Source of the DNA: Clitopilus passeckerianus
Taxonomy: Eukaryota > Basidiomycota > Agaricomycetes > Agaricales > Entolomataceae
NCBI GenBank assembly: GCA_944990035.1
Contig: CALYLX010000071.1
Coordinates: 1-64,000 of the forward strand
Reading direction: 5' to 3'
Length of the DNA stretch: 64,000 nucleotides
The translations under genes were made by a program, and so were the position numbers. Shown piece after piece: positions 47,533 through 59,359 of the stretch. The notes beneath the pieces were generated by a model, which was given only the letters and a program-made list of their open reading frames with translations, made no database searches and was not told the DNA's origin. Position 1 is the first letter of the stretch, and each line of letters begins with the position of its first letter.

Positions 47533-50500
47533 TTAGATACCGTAATGAACGTAGGGAATCCAGGCGCGAAAGTCTCTCTTTAGGTCCCGAAGCTTCTGCG
47601 TTGCAAGATGGAGGCCATAGGCTGCGTCTGTTACATCTGGCGGTGCATCCTTGCCGTTTCGGAATAAATGTCTGTAGAATACATCGGCTACAATCGGTGC
47701 ATCCTTGTCGAATATAGACCTGATATCGGATCCAAGTTAAGTGTTTGGAAAACGGAATGAGTAAATGTGATGACTAACCACATCGTACCAACCACACCTC
47801 TGAAGCCAGCGAACATCATCGTGGCGACAAGATTGAGTGATTCATCTGTTCGGTGCAGATCCCCTTTTGCAGTTTCACAGGCACTCAGGTAAGCCAAGGC
47901 TGCAGAATTTGACACCTGACATTCCTCGATAATCCTGGACATCGAGAGTTTACCTCCGCTGAGCAGGAGACAGCTTTCTAGCGGGTCCGCCAGATTTTGC
48001 ATGCCGTGACATCCAAAATGAACGAGTGAAGAGCTTTGAATATCGGATAGCATCACCTCGATCTCGTTTGGCGCAACCTCCAACCCGAGGTGGGCAGTCA
48101 ACTGTTCACTATCTGGTATAAGTGCACAGATGTTGTCTAGCTCGTCTAGAGCTGCAGGAAGTGGTCTCCCACCAGGCGCCTCGGGTTCAATGATTGCTGT
48201 CATTCTAAAGCCAGGAGAAATCTTTGGTTGAGGATGTAAAAGGTCTTGTGGGGAGGTACAATAGGATGATACGGCATATTGGAAGAGGCACTCGATGGGT
48301 TCGTTGTCGTCGGAGTAGATCCCTGCTGCGTGAATCGGAAGGGAGGCAAATGCACCTGACGGGCACCACCAAATTCTTCTCGGTGGATGTGTCTAGCGAG
48401 AGCGTCTCAGGACTAGCAGATATTGGGACACAGCATATCAAGACTCACCTTTTGTAATGCGAGCACTTTGATTATAGGTTTGGCCACCCCAACCCACAAA
48501 ACCGCCAGTCCAACTTTCGTGGCATGTTCGCTTTTGAGAAGATTGGAGGATCTTTCCCGGACTAAACCGCGAGGCAGCAATGCTTGAATGGCGTCAATTG
48601 CAGTTTGAACCCGAGCCAAGTCATCATGATTGACCAGGGTCGATCCACCCGCCAGGAAGGTATGGAACAGCACGGTCAGACCATCGAGCAAGCCTGGGAT
48701 GAAGCTGGGTAAAGCAACGTGCTCCACTGAGTCAGATTCATGCATTATCAAAGCATCACATCCATCTTTAGTGGCGTTTAACAGGACAACAGGGCCGTTG
48801 TGGGCTGAACGCCGTAAAGACGTGAATGAGGGGGGCAACAGAAATCCTTCGAAACCTGGGATCCTCCGAATATCCTCAAGTATTTGGCGCCGATGGTTGG
48901 CAAGCCTGGATAGGCTTGCAAAAATTGGCTGGTTCGGATCTTGCCTAGGCGAAACGGGAAAATGGCCTGTGGAATTGTGGGACGCTTTTTCAAGCTGTCT
49001 AGAAACATCGAGGTATTGCTTGGCTAGAACTGGGTTAATGGTGGCGAGCTCATCAACTGGAGTACGTAGCTGGAGGGCCTGTGACCAGAATACGGAGCGA
49101 CTGCTAGACAAGAATTTGACAGCAGTTTCAAACTGTTTCTGGCTGATGGCACAACGTGCTGCAATGCCAACCAGCTCTCGGCTATGTTCCAGCACATCCT
49201 GTCGCTCCTTCAGCGTGAGATCGATAGATGCAATGAGTGGGAGAAGTTCCAGGGCATAAATGTATGCATTGAGGGATACGACAGGACGATGTGTCTCAGC
49301 AAAGGCAGCTAGATTTTTCACTGACTTGAGACGGCCGAGCAAGGAACCTGTTTCGTGTCGAGATGCCGATCGATAAAAATGAAGAGCTTGCTCTAGATCT
49401 ACGTCTTCCCCGTTATGATCATACCGGACGTTGTGTAGGATACCCAAATTACGAAGAGATACGAGGCGATCTGGATGAGACGGAGGAAGGGACTCCAGCG
49501 CTTCTCGGTGCAGCTGAATGGATTCCTCAATGTCTTGAAATGCTCCCTGCTTCCGGAAACGAGTTAAAAGGGTGTTTGCCAGGTTGTTAATCAAGGTTGA
49601 GCGGCCTGGATGATTAGGAGGAGGCCCTACATCCAGTGCTTCTCGCTGCAGCTGAATGCATTCTTCGAGGTCTTGGGATGCCCCTTTCTGCTCAAAGCGA
49701 GTTATAAGGGCATTTGCCAGATTTGAGAGTAAACTCGAGCAATCTGTCTGATGGAGAACTCGTGATTCCAGTGCTTCTCGGTGCAGCGGAATAGATTCCT
49801 CGAGATCTTGGGAGGCCCCCTTCCTCTCAAAACGAATTATAAAGGCACTTCCCAAGCTCGAAAGTACGCCAGAACGATCTGAATGATGGGGGGGCCACAA
49901 CTCCAGTGCTTCTTGGTAAAGCCGAATGGATTCTTCAAGGTCTTGGAACACTCCCTTCCGCCGAAAACGAGAGAAAATGACGTGCCCTAGGCTGTAGAGG
50001 TAGGACGGATTTGGATGAGGGGAAAGTTGTAATTCCAGTGCTTCTCGGTGTAGCCGAATGGAGTCCTCAAGGTCTTGGAAATCTCCCTTCTGCTCGAAAT
50101 GAACCCAAAGAGTGGTTGCCAGACTGACGAGTGAGTCCGAGCGATTTGGATGATGGAGAGGTCGTAAATCCAGCGCTTCTCGGTGTAGCCAAACGGATTC
50201 CTCAATATCTTGAACAGCCCCCTTCTCATAGAAACGAGATTTGAGGGCTTCTGCCAGACCGTGAAGTGAGTCCGAACGATCTGGATGAGGGGGAGGTAGT
50301 GATTCCAGTGCTCTTCTGTACAGTCGAATAGATTCCTCGAGGTCTTGGAATGTTTCAGTTTGCCGGAAACGAGCGATAAAGGCGGCCGCCAGGTTGATGA
50401 GTAAATTTGGGTGATGAGGGTGAGGGAAAGGCAGTAATTCAAGTGCGTCTTGAAGTAGCAGAATGGATTCCTCAATGTCTCGGAATGCTCCCTTTTCCTT

Positions 50501-52031
50501 AAAACGAGTCATAAGGGCGGCGGCTAGGTTACTGAGCGAGCCGGGGCGATTTGGATGAAAGGGAGGGAATAAATCCAGAGCCTCACGATGCAGCTGAATG
50601 GATTCCTCGAGGTCTTGGAACTCTCCCTTCTGTTGAAAGCGAGTGAATAAGGCATTTGCGAAGTCGTTAAGTGGGTTCGAGCGGTCTGGATGAGGAAGGG
50701 GTAGTGATTCTAGTGCTTCCTGGTGGAGTTGAATGCATTCATCAAGGTCTTGAAATGCTCCCTTCTGCTCATAACGAGCCCTAAGAGTATCTGCCAGGTG
50801 GTTTAGCCACAAGGGACGATTGGGGTAACGCGGAGACGACATCCTCAACCCTTCCCTGCTGAGGGCAATGCTAGTTTCCAAGGCCTTGAGATCACCCTTC
50901 CGCCTGAAATAGGCCAAGTGCACGTCGGCCAGACAGTACATTGTTGACAAACATTTGGGATGGGGCGGCATGCGGTAACGCAAAGAGGCTTCGAGGTGTG
51001 TAATGGCTCCTTGAAATTGAGAAATGTCCACTACCTGCACCGCCATCTTCACGCCACTTTTGTATAATTTATCCCCCTGATCATCGATTGCTTGTGCTCT
51101 CCCCATGCATTCCTTTACGTCAAGTATTCCTCTATCACATCCGCATTCTGTAGCCCGAAGCCATCCGATGTGGATCAGCGCCATAAGAGAGATGTATGAT
51201 AGGGGGACGTTGCCTGTGGACAGATATTCTGCTTTACGGAATTTGTTCGCCGCATAGGTCAACTCCAGGTCTCCGAGGCAGTCGAGATATCTCATGACCA
51301 GTGCGTTGCCTAGTAGGAGGAGTTCTGCCTGTTGGAGGACTCGTTTGCCTTCGGTGTACAACTTGGTTGACTCCTCCGCGACCGAGATTATGTCGTCAAG
51401 GGTGGCGGTATCAATGTATTGGCGACATTCATCTATTAGCTGCATTGCCGCCTGCACTTCCTCGACCTTTTCAATATCTTGACCCGTGGTCTGGATGAAT
51501 CACAATAAGTTGACATCCGAAGTATAAATAATCGTACTCACTCCTTTCGCGACAACGACGATAGTGCCGCCCTCGTGGGGAGCGCAGGCTTCCAGGTCTT
51601 CGATGCAACCGAAAAAGCTGTATCTCGTGAGCAACGCCCTCCTGAGATGGTGGTGAAGTATTGAGCGTATTTCTCCCGAATAGGTTTCACTGTCAAGTGC
51701 GCTTCGTAAAAGAGAGATGGCTGTGTCAAGAGGAAGGCTGTTAAGGTCATTCCTAACTGTTATCATGAACCTTTTGAGGAGAAAAAGGATCTCTCCAATG
51801 GCTTCATCATCTTCTCGTTGCGTAGATAACCTTGATTCCTGAATAAAAAGGTTGCGTAAATCACAAACGAGGGTGGGAAGGGATGCGCGAGCTCGAAGGA
51901 CTCACAATCCTGGAATGACGCCCGATCTCTGCCAACAAACGCCGCGGAACCTTTGAACGACACACAATCTTTTCCTATGCGTATGTCAGCCTGGGTCAAC
52001 ACATTGTGCGCCAGTTCGCGCTCACCTTCAT
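47533..52031 (-). CDS. TPR-CHAT protein (caspase-like peptidase domain)
   Basis: About 1410 residues. A tiny first exon (ATG-AAG, 52031-52026) and a short second exon lead into an N-terminal helical region. The long exon ending near 48457 encodes about 12 consecutive 42-45-residue TPR units, most of them near copies of FQDLEESIQLHREALEL with NLANAL-TRF-QKG between. Two more junctions give RRIWWCPSGAFASLPIHAAG, then the CHAT peptidase core: VHFGCHG (His) and LAYLSACETA (Cys), with LNLVATMMFAGFRGVVGTMW and the terminal WIPYVHYGI. CHAT proteins are caspase/separase-clan (C50-like) proteases; some prokaryotic ones act in phage defence, and fungal TPR-CHAT proteins are a large, mostly unstudied family. 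Both catalytic residues are present and no stop interrupts, so it looks active. The two first exons are the least certain part. Confidence 0.87.
49480..50860 (-). repeat. Tandem TPR-coding repeat array inside the CHAT gene
   Basis: About ten in-frame units of roughly 126-135 bp, each containing a CTCGGTG-AGCTGAATGGATTCCTC-like core on the plus strand. Neighbouring units remain strongly alike at the DNA level, which suggests recent expansion or gene conversion. Confidence 0.8.
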
Positions 52032-53013
52032 TGTGTTATCATCTAGAGCACACTCTGAGGGCCTTTTATGAAGATGGACCTTTCATATCTGCCACATACT
52101 GACACTGCCTTAACGTCTTCATAAAGCAGGCCTTTTCAATTTTTTTTCTAGGCACGAATTCTGTGAAGCAAATTGACAACAAACGCTCAGGCTGTACACT
52201 GTTGATAAGATCCAATCGCAAGCACCATTTTGCCGTGGAATAGCGTCTACCTGTCAAAATTAAACATATAACCAAAGGGGACCACACCTTGACACCGCGC
52301 TCAGCGGACGAGATGTCCGGTCGGGGAGGGGATAGAGACCAACAACATCTATGGCGTATTTCCCAGACCTAAAGGACCGTCAAAGGCCGAGTCCCGCTAT
52401 GGTACACGACAATAGATAGGAGCTTACCTATACCCCAAGACTGTAGGGCGAAATGCCGAGTAGCATTAAATGGACCGAAGAATCCAAAAGGAGACGGAGT
52501 TAGTTTCAGCCGACGGGCGTTTATGCTTACAGCGTGGGGTGGCGGAGAGAGCGGAGGATGATATACTTCGGAACAGAAGGGGCCGGACACGAAGGGACGT
52601 ATCCAGCTCAACGCGCTTAGCAGTTCTGTCTCCTGCCTGATCTTCCTCAACAAGAATGAAGCACCTACGACAGGAGGAAGGTGCGTATTCTTGCACTCCA
52701 GGTCGTGTCACGGAAGGATGGGAATGGGAGGCCATTGAAGCGTCCCAAAAGTTTCGATGAACCTTGTCGACGACAACATTGGAAAGTGGAGTTCCTCGAT
52801 CAAATCCAGTTGAGTTCGGAGTTCGAATGTAGATGTAGTTCACATTTATGGATTCGGAGAAAGTAGTGAAAACAAGAGGGAAACTCGAGTCGACATGAAA
52901 TGGAGCAAGTGATCAAGTATGAACGCAACCTGCAAACCATTTCGAGTCTACGTTCAATGATGGAGCCAAGAGGGACAAGATGAATCTCACATATCCACCG
53001 CAGAATCCAAAAT
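52032..53013. other. Intergenic between TPR-CHAT and esterase genes
   Basis: From about 52850 onward the sequence is the 3' flank of the esterase gene that is copied at 46700. The rest, about 52032-52845, should hold the TPR-CHAT promoter. No supported gene. Confidence 0.5.
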
Positions 53014-53262
53014 CTACACCGGCGAGTCAGGACGTCCCACCTTCTCCTTCAACCACTCATGTATTGCCTTCAGCGCCAACCCTCTCTCCGGCTCATGGAA
53101 CGACAACCCTACAAAATCATGCACCGCATCCTCATACTCCAAATACTCAACATTCTCCTTCCCGGTATCCTTCACCAACCTATCCCTAAACGTCCTCATC
53201 CCGTCCCTCGTCTGCTCCGCGCCTCCAACAATAATACACGTCTTCGGGAACCCGGCAAGGAG
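52850..53262. repeat. Source copy of the duplicated esterase 3' end
   Basis: Direct-repeat partner of 46700-47035. The pair flank a segment of about 5.8 kb that contains the whole TPR-CHAT gene. Confidence 0.75.
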
Positions 53263-54290
53263 CCCATCAGGATTGGGAAGTTTGAGCGAGGCAGGGGAAA
53301 GCCATGCATTCGAAACGAGCTGTTCCTCCGGTAGGTTGCCGAGGAGCGAGGCGGCGGTGTATCCTCCCTTTAGCACTGCACTGACGAAGTCTGTGTTGAT
53401 GTTTACGGTCATTGATGAATCTGGTTTATCGTCGTGTGTGCAGCCCCAATCTGTTGTCGGAGAGAATAATAAGACGCTTCCGGGAAGAGGGCATTGAGGA
53501 TCGTTGAGTTGGACAATGTAGCGGATAAGGGCAATGGCTAGGTGGCCCCCAGCACTGTCTCCTGAAACAATGATATCCGAGGGAGAGAAGGAGATGTCGT
53601 TGAGGAGGTAGAAGTACCCAGCAAGAGCGTCAATGATCTGTGCAGGGAAATGGTTCTCGGCCGGAAAGGGTGCGGATGAGGCAAGGCGGTAGTCAATGCA
53701 GAATGCACGATCTACTAACCCAGCACACTGGGCAATAACACTAGCCGGAATAGCTGCCGTTTCGGATTTAGGTGAACCAGAACCTCGCTATAGTAACACT
53801 TTATGAGCAATGACCGGGAGAAAATGAAGAAAGATTGATATCTTACCGTATACCCTCCGCCATGTAGATGATACAGTACCTTCTCGCCTCTCGCCGCCTT
53901 CTGCCCGTGCCTCCCCTCTTCATCTCTTTTCCCAAACCAATACCCCCACCTCCTTTCCCTTTCCACCTCATTCGCCTCCGCCATATCTTGCACCTCTCCC
54001 CTCACCCACTCCTCTCCAATGGGCTCAACCCACACGAATCCCAACTCTTTCTGTTTCTTCTCATCCTTCTCCGGTCCGATGACATCTGTACCGCTAATCC
54101 CATATAGAGTACGGACGAGAGTGTCAATGAGCGGGACGGCGACGGCGCGAGAGAGGGTCCAGGAAGGACGTTGACGGAATGAAGGGAGGGAGAAGCGGAG
54201 GAGGTAATAGGGCAGACGAATGAATAGGATGGAGAGGCCGGAGTAGAGGAGAAAGAGGGTTTTCAGTGGTTGGTTGCGGTATTCGAACAT
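53014..54290 (-). CDS. Alpha/beta hydrolase (HSL-type esterase), N-terminally anchored
   Basis: Two exons (54290-53847 and 53787-53014; 59 bp intron) give 405 residues. The oxyanion motif HGGGYT ends exon 1 and the nucleophile elbow GDSAGG lies in exon 2, with SPTTDWG after it. A terminal Asp-containing CIIVGGAE and His in DAVHDF complete a probable triad. A hydrophobic helix near residues 12-32 suggests a membrane anchor. The enzyme should hydrolyse carboxyl esters; substrate unknown. Only broad family similarity to the esterase at 2789-4305. Its last ~330 bp and flank occur again at 46700-47035. Intact. Confidence 0.9.
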
Positions 54291-54997
54291 CTTTTCCGCT
54301 TGTTCTTCGTTCTTCGGGCTTCAAGCTTCAAGCAAGCTCAGAGTTGTGTGCTTTTGCAGCAGCACCCTTCGCACGTCAGAGAGGCAGTGGTCGTTGTTGA
54401 AAGGATACGACCAGACCCGGATAAGCTTCCTTATAAGAAGCCCGTTGGTTATCGTGGCCCACATCGAGGTCCACACGTTGACCGTAACTCGTTCTCTGCT
54501 GATTGTGCGCTGATGGAAGTGAGTTTGTGGGCAAGCGGAGTAGAACCAAGAGCGGCCTGGGCTAGCTCGGAATTTCGTGCCGATTTAGGAATGTTTGCCC
54601 GCCTCATCCCGTTTCCTCCCAAAACTCGTCCATGGCGGCTGGTTTGGAAACAGCAAAGGAAAGTATAAGGTTCACCGTGTATATGGTAGTATTATATGTA
54701 TAAATTACACTGAAGTATTAGACAGTACATCTGGATCCGTACGGATAGTTAAGTTGAGAAAACCGGAAACAAGAAACTAAATCGTGATCCAAATCCAATA
54801 TTAGCATGGCTAGGAGATGAACGTTGAACAACGAGCGTATACGCCCGTACATATAAATATACACAGAGAGATATTGATGATACGATGACATGTTTTCGGG
54901 GATTATTGCGCATTATTGAGTCCATTTGAACGAAATTACGTGGATTTTGTGTCGTGCATAGTTGAATAAGATGCCCGAGTTGAAGTTGTAGATGAAG
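54291..54997. other. Intergenic, esterase to G-alpha
   Basis: Upstream of the esterase gene. No supported gene. Confidence 0.45.
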
Positions 54998-57191
54998 TTA
55001 TATGAGTTGCGAGTTCGCAAGGTTTTCTCGGAGGACACCGTCGCGGACTATGGGACGGTGGTTAGCTCAACGAAGAAACTGTTCCAACAGAGAAGCGTAC
55101 CTGATTCGAGCGTGGTCGCTGTTGCTTCAGTGTCCTGAGCAAAAGGTGGTTCATTAGCGTGCTCGAAGTAATCTAATGATGCGTAGCTTACTGTAACAGT
55201 TGTAGGATAGATATAAATCGATCTAGGTTCTGGAGAGTGGTGCTTCTGGATATCCTTAAACTTTTCTCGGAAATCTAGTCATAAAACCGCCGTTAGTGAC
55301 GGGCCCAGCGTATCGTGGTGGAAACATACATTTAACGACAGGAATCACTTCATTTGGCCTGTCCCCGTAACTAGGCAGGTACTGCTTCACCCGAATCCCT
55401 CTCTTCAGCTTCCTCCTCAATAGATCGCATTTGTTGAGGAACAGGATTAATTGCGTCTTGGCAAGGAGCTTCGATTCACAGATGGAAGTCCATAGGTGGA
55501 GCGAGTCTTCCAGGCGATTGACACGAGGGTCCTCCTCGAGGCGTTGGTCGAATACAGAGACAGGGGAGACTAGCGGGCGTCAGGAGTCAATTGAATGGGA
55601 GAAGATTTCACGAGATAAGAGGCTTACGGAAAATGATGGCATTTACGTCGTCAAAGTAAGGGAGCCAGGCTGCGCGCTATGATTGGGAAGACATGAGGTT
55701 GGTGATATATAATGGAATAGGGTTGAGGGGTCGAAAACATACACTTGTGCGACACCCTCCTACGTCAAATATCCGCCATTCCCATCCGGTGGGATCTGTT
55801 GAGTGAAAAGAGCTGTAAGTTACTGAACATGTCGACGTTAGTGCTGAGACTGACTTCGAGCTGAATCGTAGGGACCATGTGTAAATCGCACCCTATACTC
55901 CTGGACACCAACTGTTCGTAGACGAGCTCGGACGATGTCGTTATCGGACACTATATAATCCCTGCTTGCAATCCGCTCGAGATCGTTCAGGAAGCTGTTG
56001 AAACCCAACAAGTTAGTACCTGGTCTCGGAACGCGTGAAACAGGTACTCACAATCCTGCCGAATCATGCAGACGCATCCTCCGCTTCTTCAACGCTCCCC
56101 GGACACTTCGGTCCTCCCAAAGTGCCTGCATATCCTTCTTGCATCCGGCAATAGTGATTGTAGTCGAGTCGACCTCCCTACTTCCGGCTGAAGCCAGGGT
56201 CGCGCTATTCCTCCGCACCAGACTAGGACCGGACGCCTCTTCCCCGTTCCTCACCCCCGTATCGAGTACCTCCCTCCAGGACCTCACAGAGAACTCGGGA
56301 GTGGCTCGCCTGATGTGTCCCAGCGCGGGATAGTCAGCGGGGTTATCGAATGGGGTCGCCAACATTTGTTCCCCTGTGCTCCCAGTAAGAGGCGTAACAG
56401 GCTCCGATCCAGTTCCAAGACGCCTCTTCAATTCCGTCTCGGTATGTCTCAGTGGTGCAAGTCGGATCATGAGAAGGCGATGCCAGTCGCTGAACTCGCT
56501 CCCATTCGCGCCGTGGCCTGCGGTGCTGGGGCGATTTGGCTCGTGGGTTTTGACAGGCTGACCCTGGTTATCCTCCTCATCTTCAGATGAACCTGCATCA
56601 CCCTGAGATCTAGTTTGGGTGCCGGTGAGGGTCACGGGAGCGTCTGGGTTGACAGCGGTCATCTCGGACTGGACGTCGTCCGCATCGTGTCCAGTCTCGC
56701 TGGGGGCGCCTCCACCGTTGAGCTCGGCCTCGACGACTTTGAGGATGGTGATAATGGACCGCACGATGTTGAGCTGGACGACGGCACGCCAGCCGTCGCG
56801 TTCCCGCTCCCAGTCCTCCTTGGCGTATCTCATGCGGAAGTCTGGATCGTCTCGAGGTCACTAATAGACCTTCCGAATATGGAAGCGTGGACTCACTTTT
56901 CAGCGTTGTTGACTTGCCTGTCGGCCACCGCATCAGCTCCAGAGGTCGGGGTGAGCAACATCAAAACGACGTACCACTTTCCGATTGACCGAGCAACAGT
57001 ATCCTCACTACATTCCTGTCCTCTTTCTTCTTTCTTGCACGCTCCGCCTTAAGTTCCTCGTCAATTCGGTCGCTGACCCGTTGTGCGTCCTGTTCCCGCT
57101 GCAACCTCGCTGTTGCCTGAGCAGGGGTCTCGTCTGGCGGAGGCCGCATAAGCTCAATGAAGGGATCATTAGTACCAGGAGTGAAGCCCAT
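54998..57191 (-). CDS. Non-canonical G-protein alpha subunit
   Basis: About nine exons, roughly 560 residues against the usual 350. Start MGFTPGTNDPF at 57191; stop TAA at 54998-55000. The P-loop is GQSESGKST (spanning an intron), followed by RMRYAKEDWERERDGW at the head of the helical domain. That domain holds an insert of about 200 Ser/Glu/Thr/Pro-rich residues. Then come IVRARLRTVGV (switch I), RIFDVGGCRTSRAAW (switch II), LILFLNKCDLL (G4) and YIYPTTVTDTEAT (G5), ending RENLANSQLI. These define a heterotrimeric G-alpha. Switch II normally reads DVGGQR; the catalytic Gln is a Cys here (TGT, well outside any junction). Membrane attachment is unclear, since Cys3 is absent. It resembles the expanded non-canonical G-alpha groups of basidiomycetes; role unknown. 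Confidence 0.88.
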
Positions 57192-58290
57192 TTTGGTGAT
57201 GACAGTTGTACAACAAGATTCTACGCATTTGAAGGCAAGTCATTTTAAATCAAGGACGAAAGGAGAGTGTTTGATCAAAACCTACAACAACGATAAAATG
57301 ATGGATCGAGATTTTCACAGTTGCCTCCGTGCTCGACGTGGCCAACTCAATACGAACTCGAGGCTGCAGGTGGCGAAAGGGGGAGCTAAAGGCGTCGAGC
57401 CGGTTTTCGTCTCAGATTTTATTGAGAAACTCCCCAACACGTTACATCTCAACATGCCAAGCGAACTCTGGCGGAAAGAGGATGGATGCCTCGCTTACAT
57501 AACACTGATACACATCGCTTCCGGGCCTAATCAAGGGCCAAAAGCTGTCACCGACAAAAGACTTTTCCCGCATCGAACGCGGGTAGGATTTGACCTCAAG
57601 TTCAAAGACTTCTTGAGTGCACTGTCGCTGATATTTAAGATAGGTTCACGTAAAAAAAGAGGATACAGAAAAATATTTATATTGAACTTTCTCCGATACA
57701 CGTTGCGAAGTGTTTAGACGACATACGCGTCAAAGATATAGCACGTACTTGTCGACGTCGCCATCGGCGTTCAAATCATGATTAGATTCATTTCATTTAA
57801 GCCAGCAAAGGCCGAAAATGTTGCCTGGTGTTGCTAGCAACATGTTCAGGTCGAACAACTTTGCGATGGCGACGGGGACATCTTTTCACTCGTCCTACCA
57901 TCTGTCCAGTTACCGGTAGAAATATAACATAGGTCCAGAGATGACACGGATTTATTCCTGGCCATACACCGAGATCTTTAGCAGGTCCCGGTCTCTTGTT
58001 TTTTACCCGCCAACTGGCGTGCTTACAGAGGCAGAGGCATAAGTTGCTGAAGGTAGGCATGACTCGAATCGAATATACAAACTAGAGCTGGGATCTAGTA
58101 GCTCGCTTCGGTAAATTTCTCTTTGTCTAATCTGACAGCGAAGATCAACTAATGAAAATCATTTTAATTGTGCCAAAGGTCAAGGCTAGGCGCGGCAGAC
58201 TAAACCTCAATTGAATGATACGTAACCTGGAGGCCACAAGGCTCCAACGAAAGCAGCTGGTCTTCAAGAACAAAAGAACGGGCAGGGCTT
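57192..58290. other. Intergenic, G-alpha upstream region
   Basis: A frame at 57157-57717 overlaps the G-alpha start and lacks domain signals, so I treat it as chance. No gene is supported. Confidence 0.45.
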
Positions 58291-58609
58291 GGTATCATTT
58301 AGGTCATAGTACTCGTACATACATACAACAATCCGGGACTACAACAGAGGTATACTTTATAGCAAATTTCACAGAGCAAAAACAAAAACGTCCAAATGCC
58401 GATTGAGCCACCGCCACCGGTGACCCCACGCCAAACTCTATCATGGTCAGTGACGAAATGTAAGGGTTTTGAATTTTTTGAGCCAATGAGAAGAGCAGCC
58501 TTCTCTACGCCTAGGATGTTAGTTCGCCGAACTCGTCACTAAATCACACACATTAACTCAGTACGTAAATAGGGAGTGCCACACCTTGAATCTTACTGTT
58601 CGGTGAATT
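58291..58609. repeat. Copy of the aquaporin gene's 3' end and downstream flank
   Basis: About 319 bp matching 61116-61439, same orientation, strong similarity with scattered substitutions and small indels. On the minus strand it carries the terminal FTEQ-stop codons' equivalent and downstream flank of the aquaporin gene, but no other aquaporin coding sequence follows at its right edge. It is a 3' end fragment. Confidence 0.82.
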
Positions 58610-59359
58610 GCTGCATCTCCTCGCGCGTTGGAGGGCTGGTTACGAGTCTAACCAAGAGTCTGTAGTTCCTCGGAATACACGGTCCATGTCAGATCACCAA
58701 GTTGCGCGTGCCCTTTTAGCCCGTTTATCTGTACACATGTAGGTAAACCAGAAAAACGTGTATTAGAGAGGTTCAGCAACACACTCAAGAATGAAAATGG
58801 ATGAAGGAAATCTTGGGGAAATCTTCTCGAGGTTGAACGCTTCAAGCTAAGCCCAAATGTGGCAGAGCGAGGTTCGCTCCCAGCTAGGCATATTGAAGGC
58901 TTCGAGGAATCACAGAGAGGCGATGGTCTGCAGGTATTTGAATGACAGTAACGTTGTATTGCTGTCCGTAGTGTGCTAAAGGCGTAGTTGTAATTAGAGA
59001 TCGGATTTAACATTCTACGAGCGTGTGCAACTTCTTTATGGCTGTATCTTTGTTCAGCCGCCCCACCTGGCGGCTACTGGAAGGAAAACAGAGCTGATTT
59101 GAACGAATGCTAACCATCTCTGACTCGACTCAATTGGGCTAATCTCTTAATCCATCAGATAAGAGCCAGGACCCCGAAGCCAGAAATTTCAGAGATGATC
59201 AACGTAAAATAGGCAGGTCAAGTAACCTCTACCCATAGTCAGACTGCCCGAGGTCCTGGTCCTGGCCTCGATGAGGACGTCACTGGCAGACACGTTTCCC
59301 GGGCCTCTGCTATAAATGCGCCAACCAGCTGGATCAATCACATCTAGAAGTAGCACACC
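58610..59359. other. Upstream region of the DUF5077-DUF3472 gene
   Basis: Between the repeat and the start codon. No gene. Includes the TATA box listed next. A frame at 58648-59013 (minus) has no family signal. Confidence 0.5.
59311..59317 (+). promoter_or_regulatory. TATA box of the DUF5077-DUF3472 gene
   Basis: TATAAAT 49 bp upstream of the ATG at 59360, after a GC-rich CCCGGGCC stretch. A normal fungal promoter arrangement, so the gene seems expressed from fungal signals. Confidence 0.6.

Noticed and set aside
57157..57717. 186-codon plus-strand frame beginning inside the G-alpha start
   Set aside because: It overlaps a real coding start on the other strand, has no domain, and its codons lack bias.
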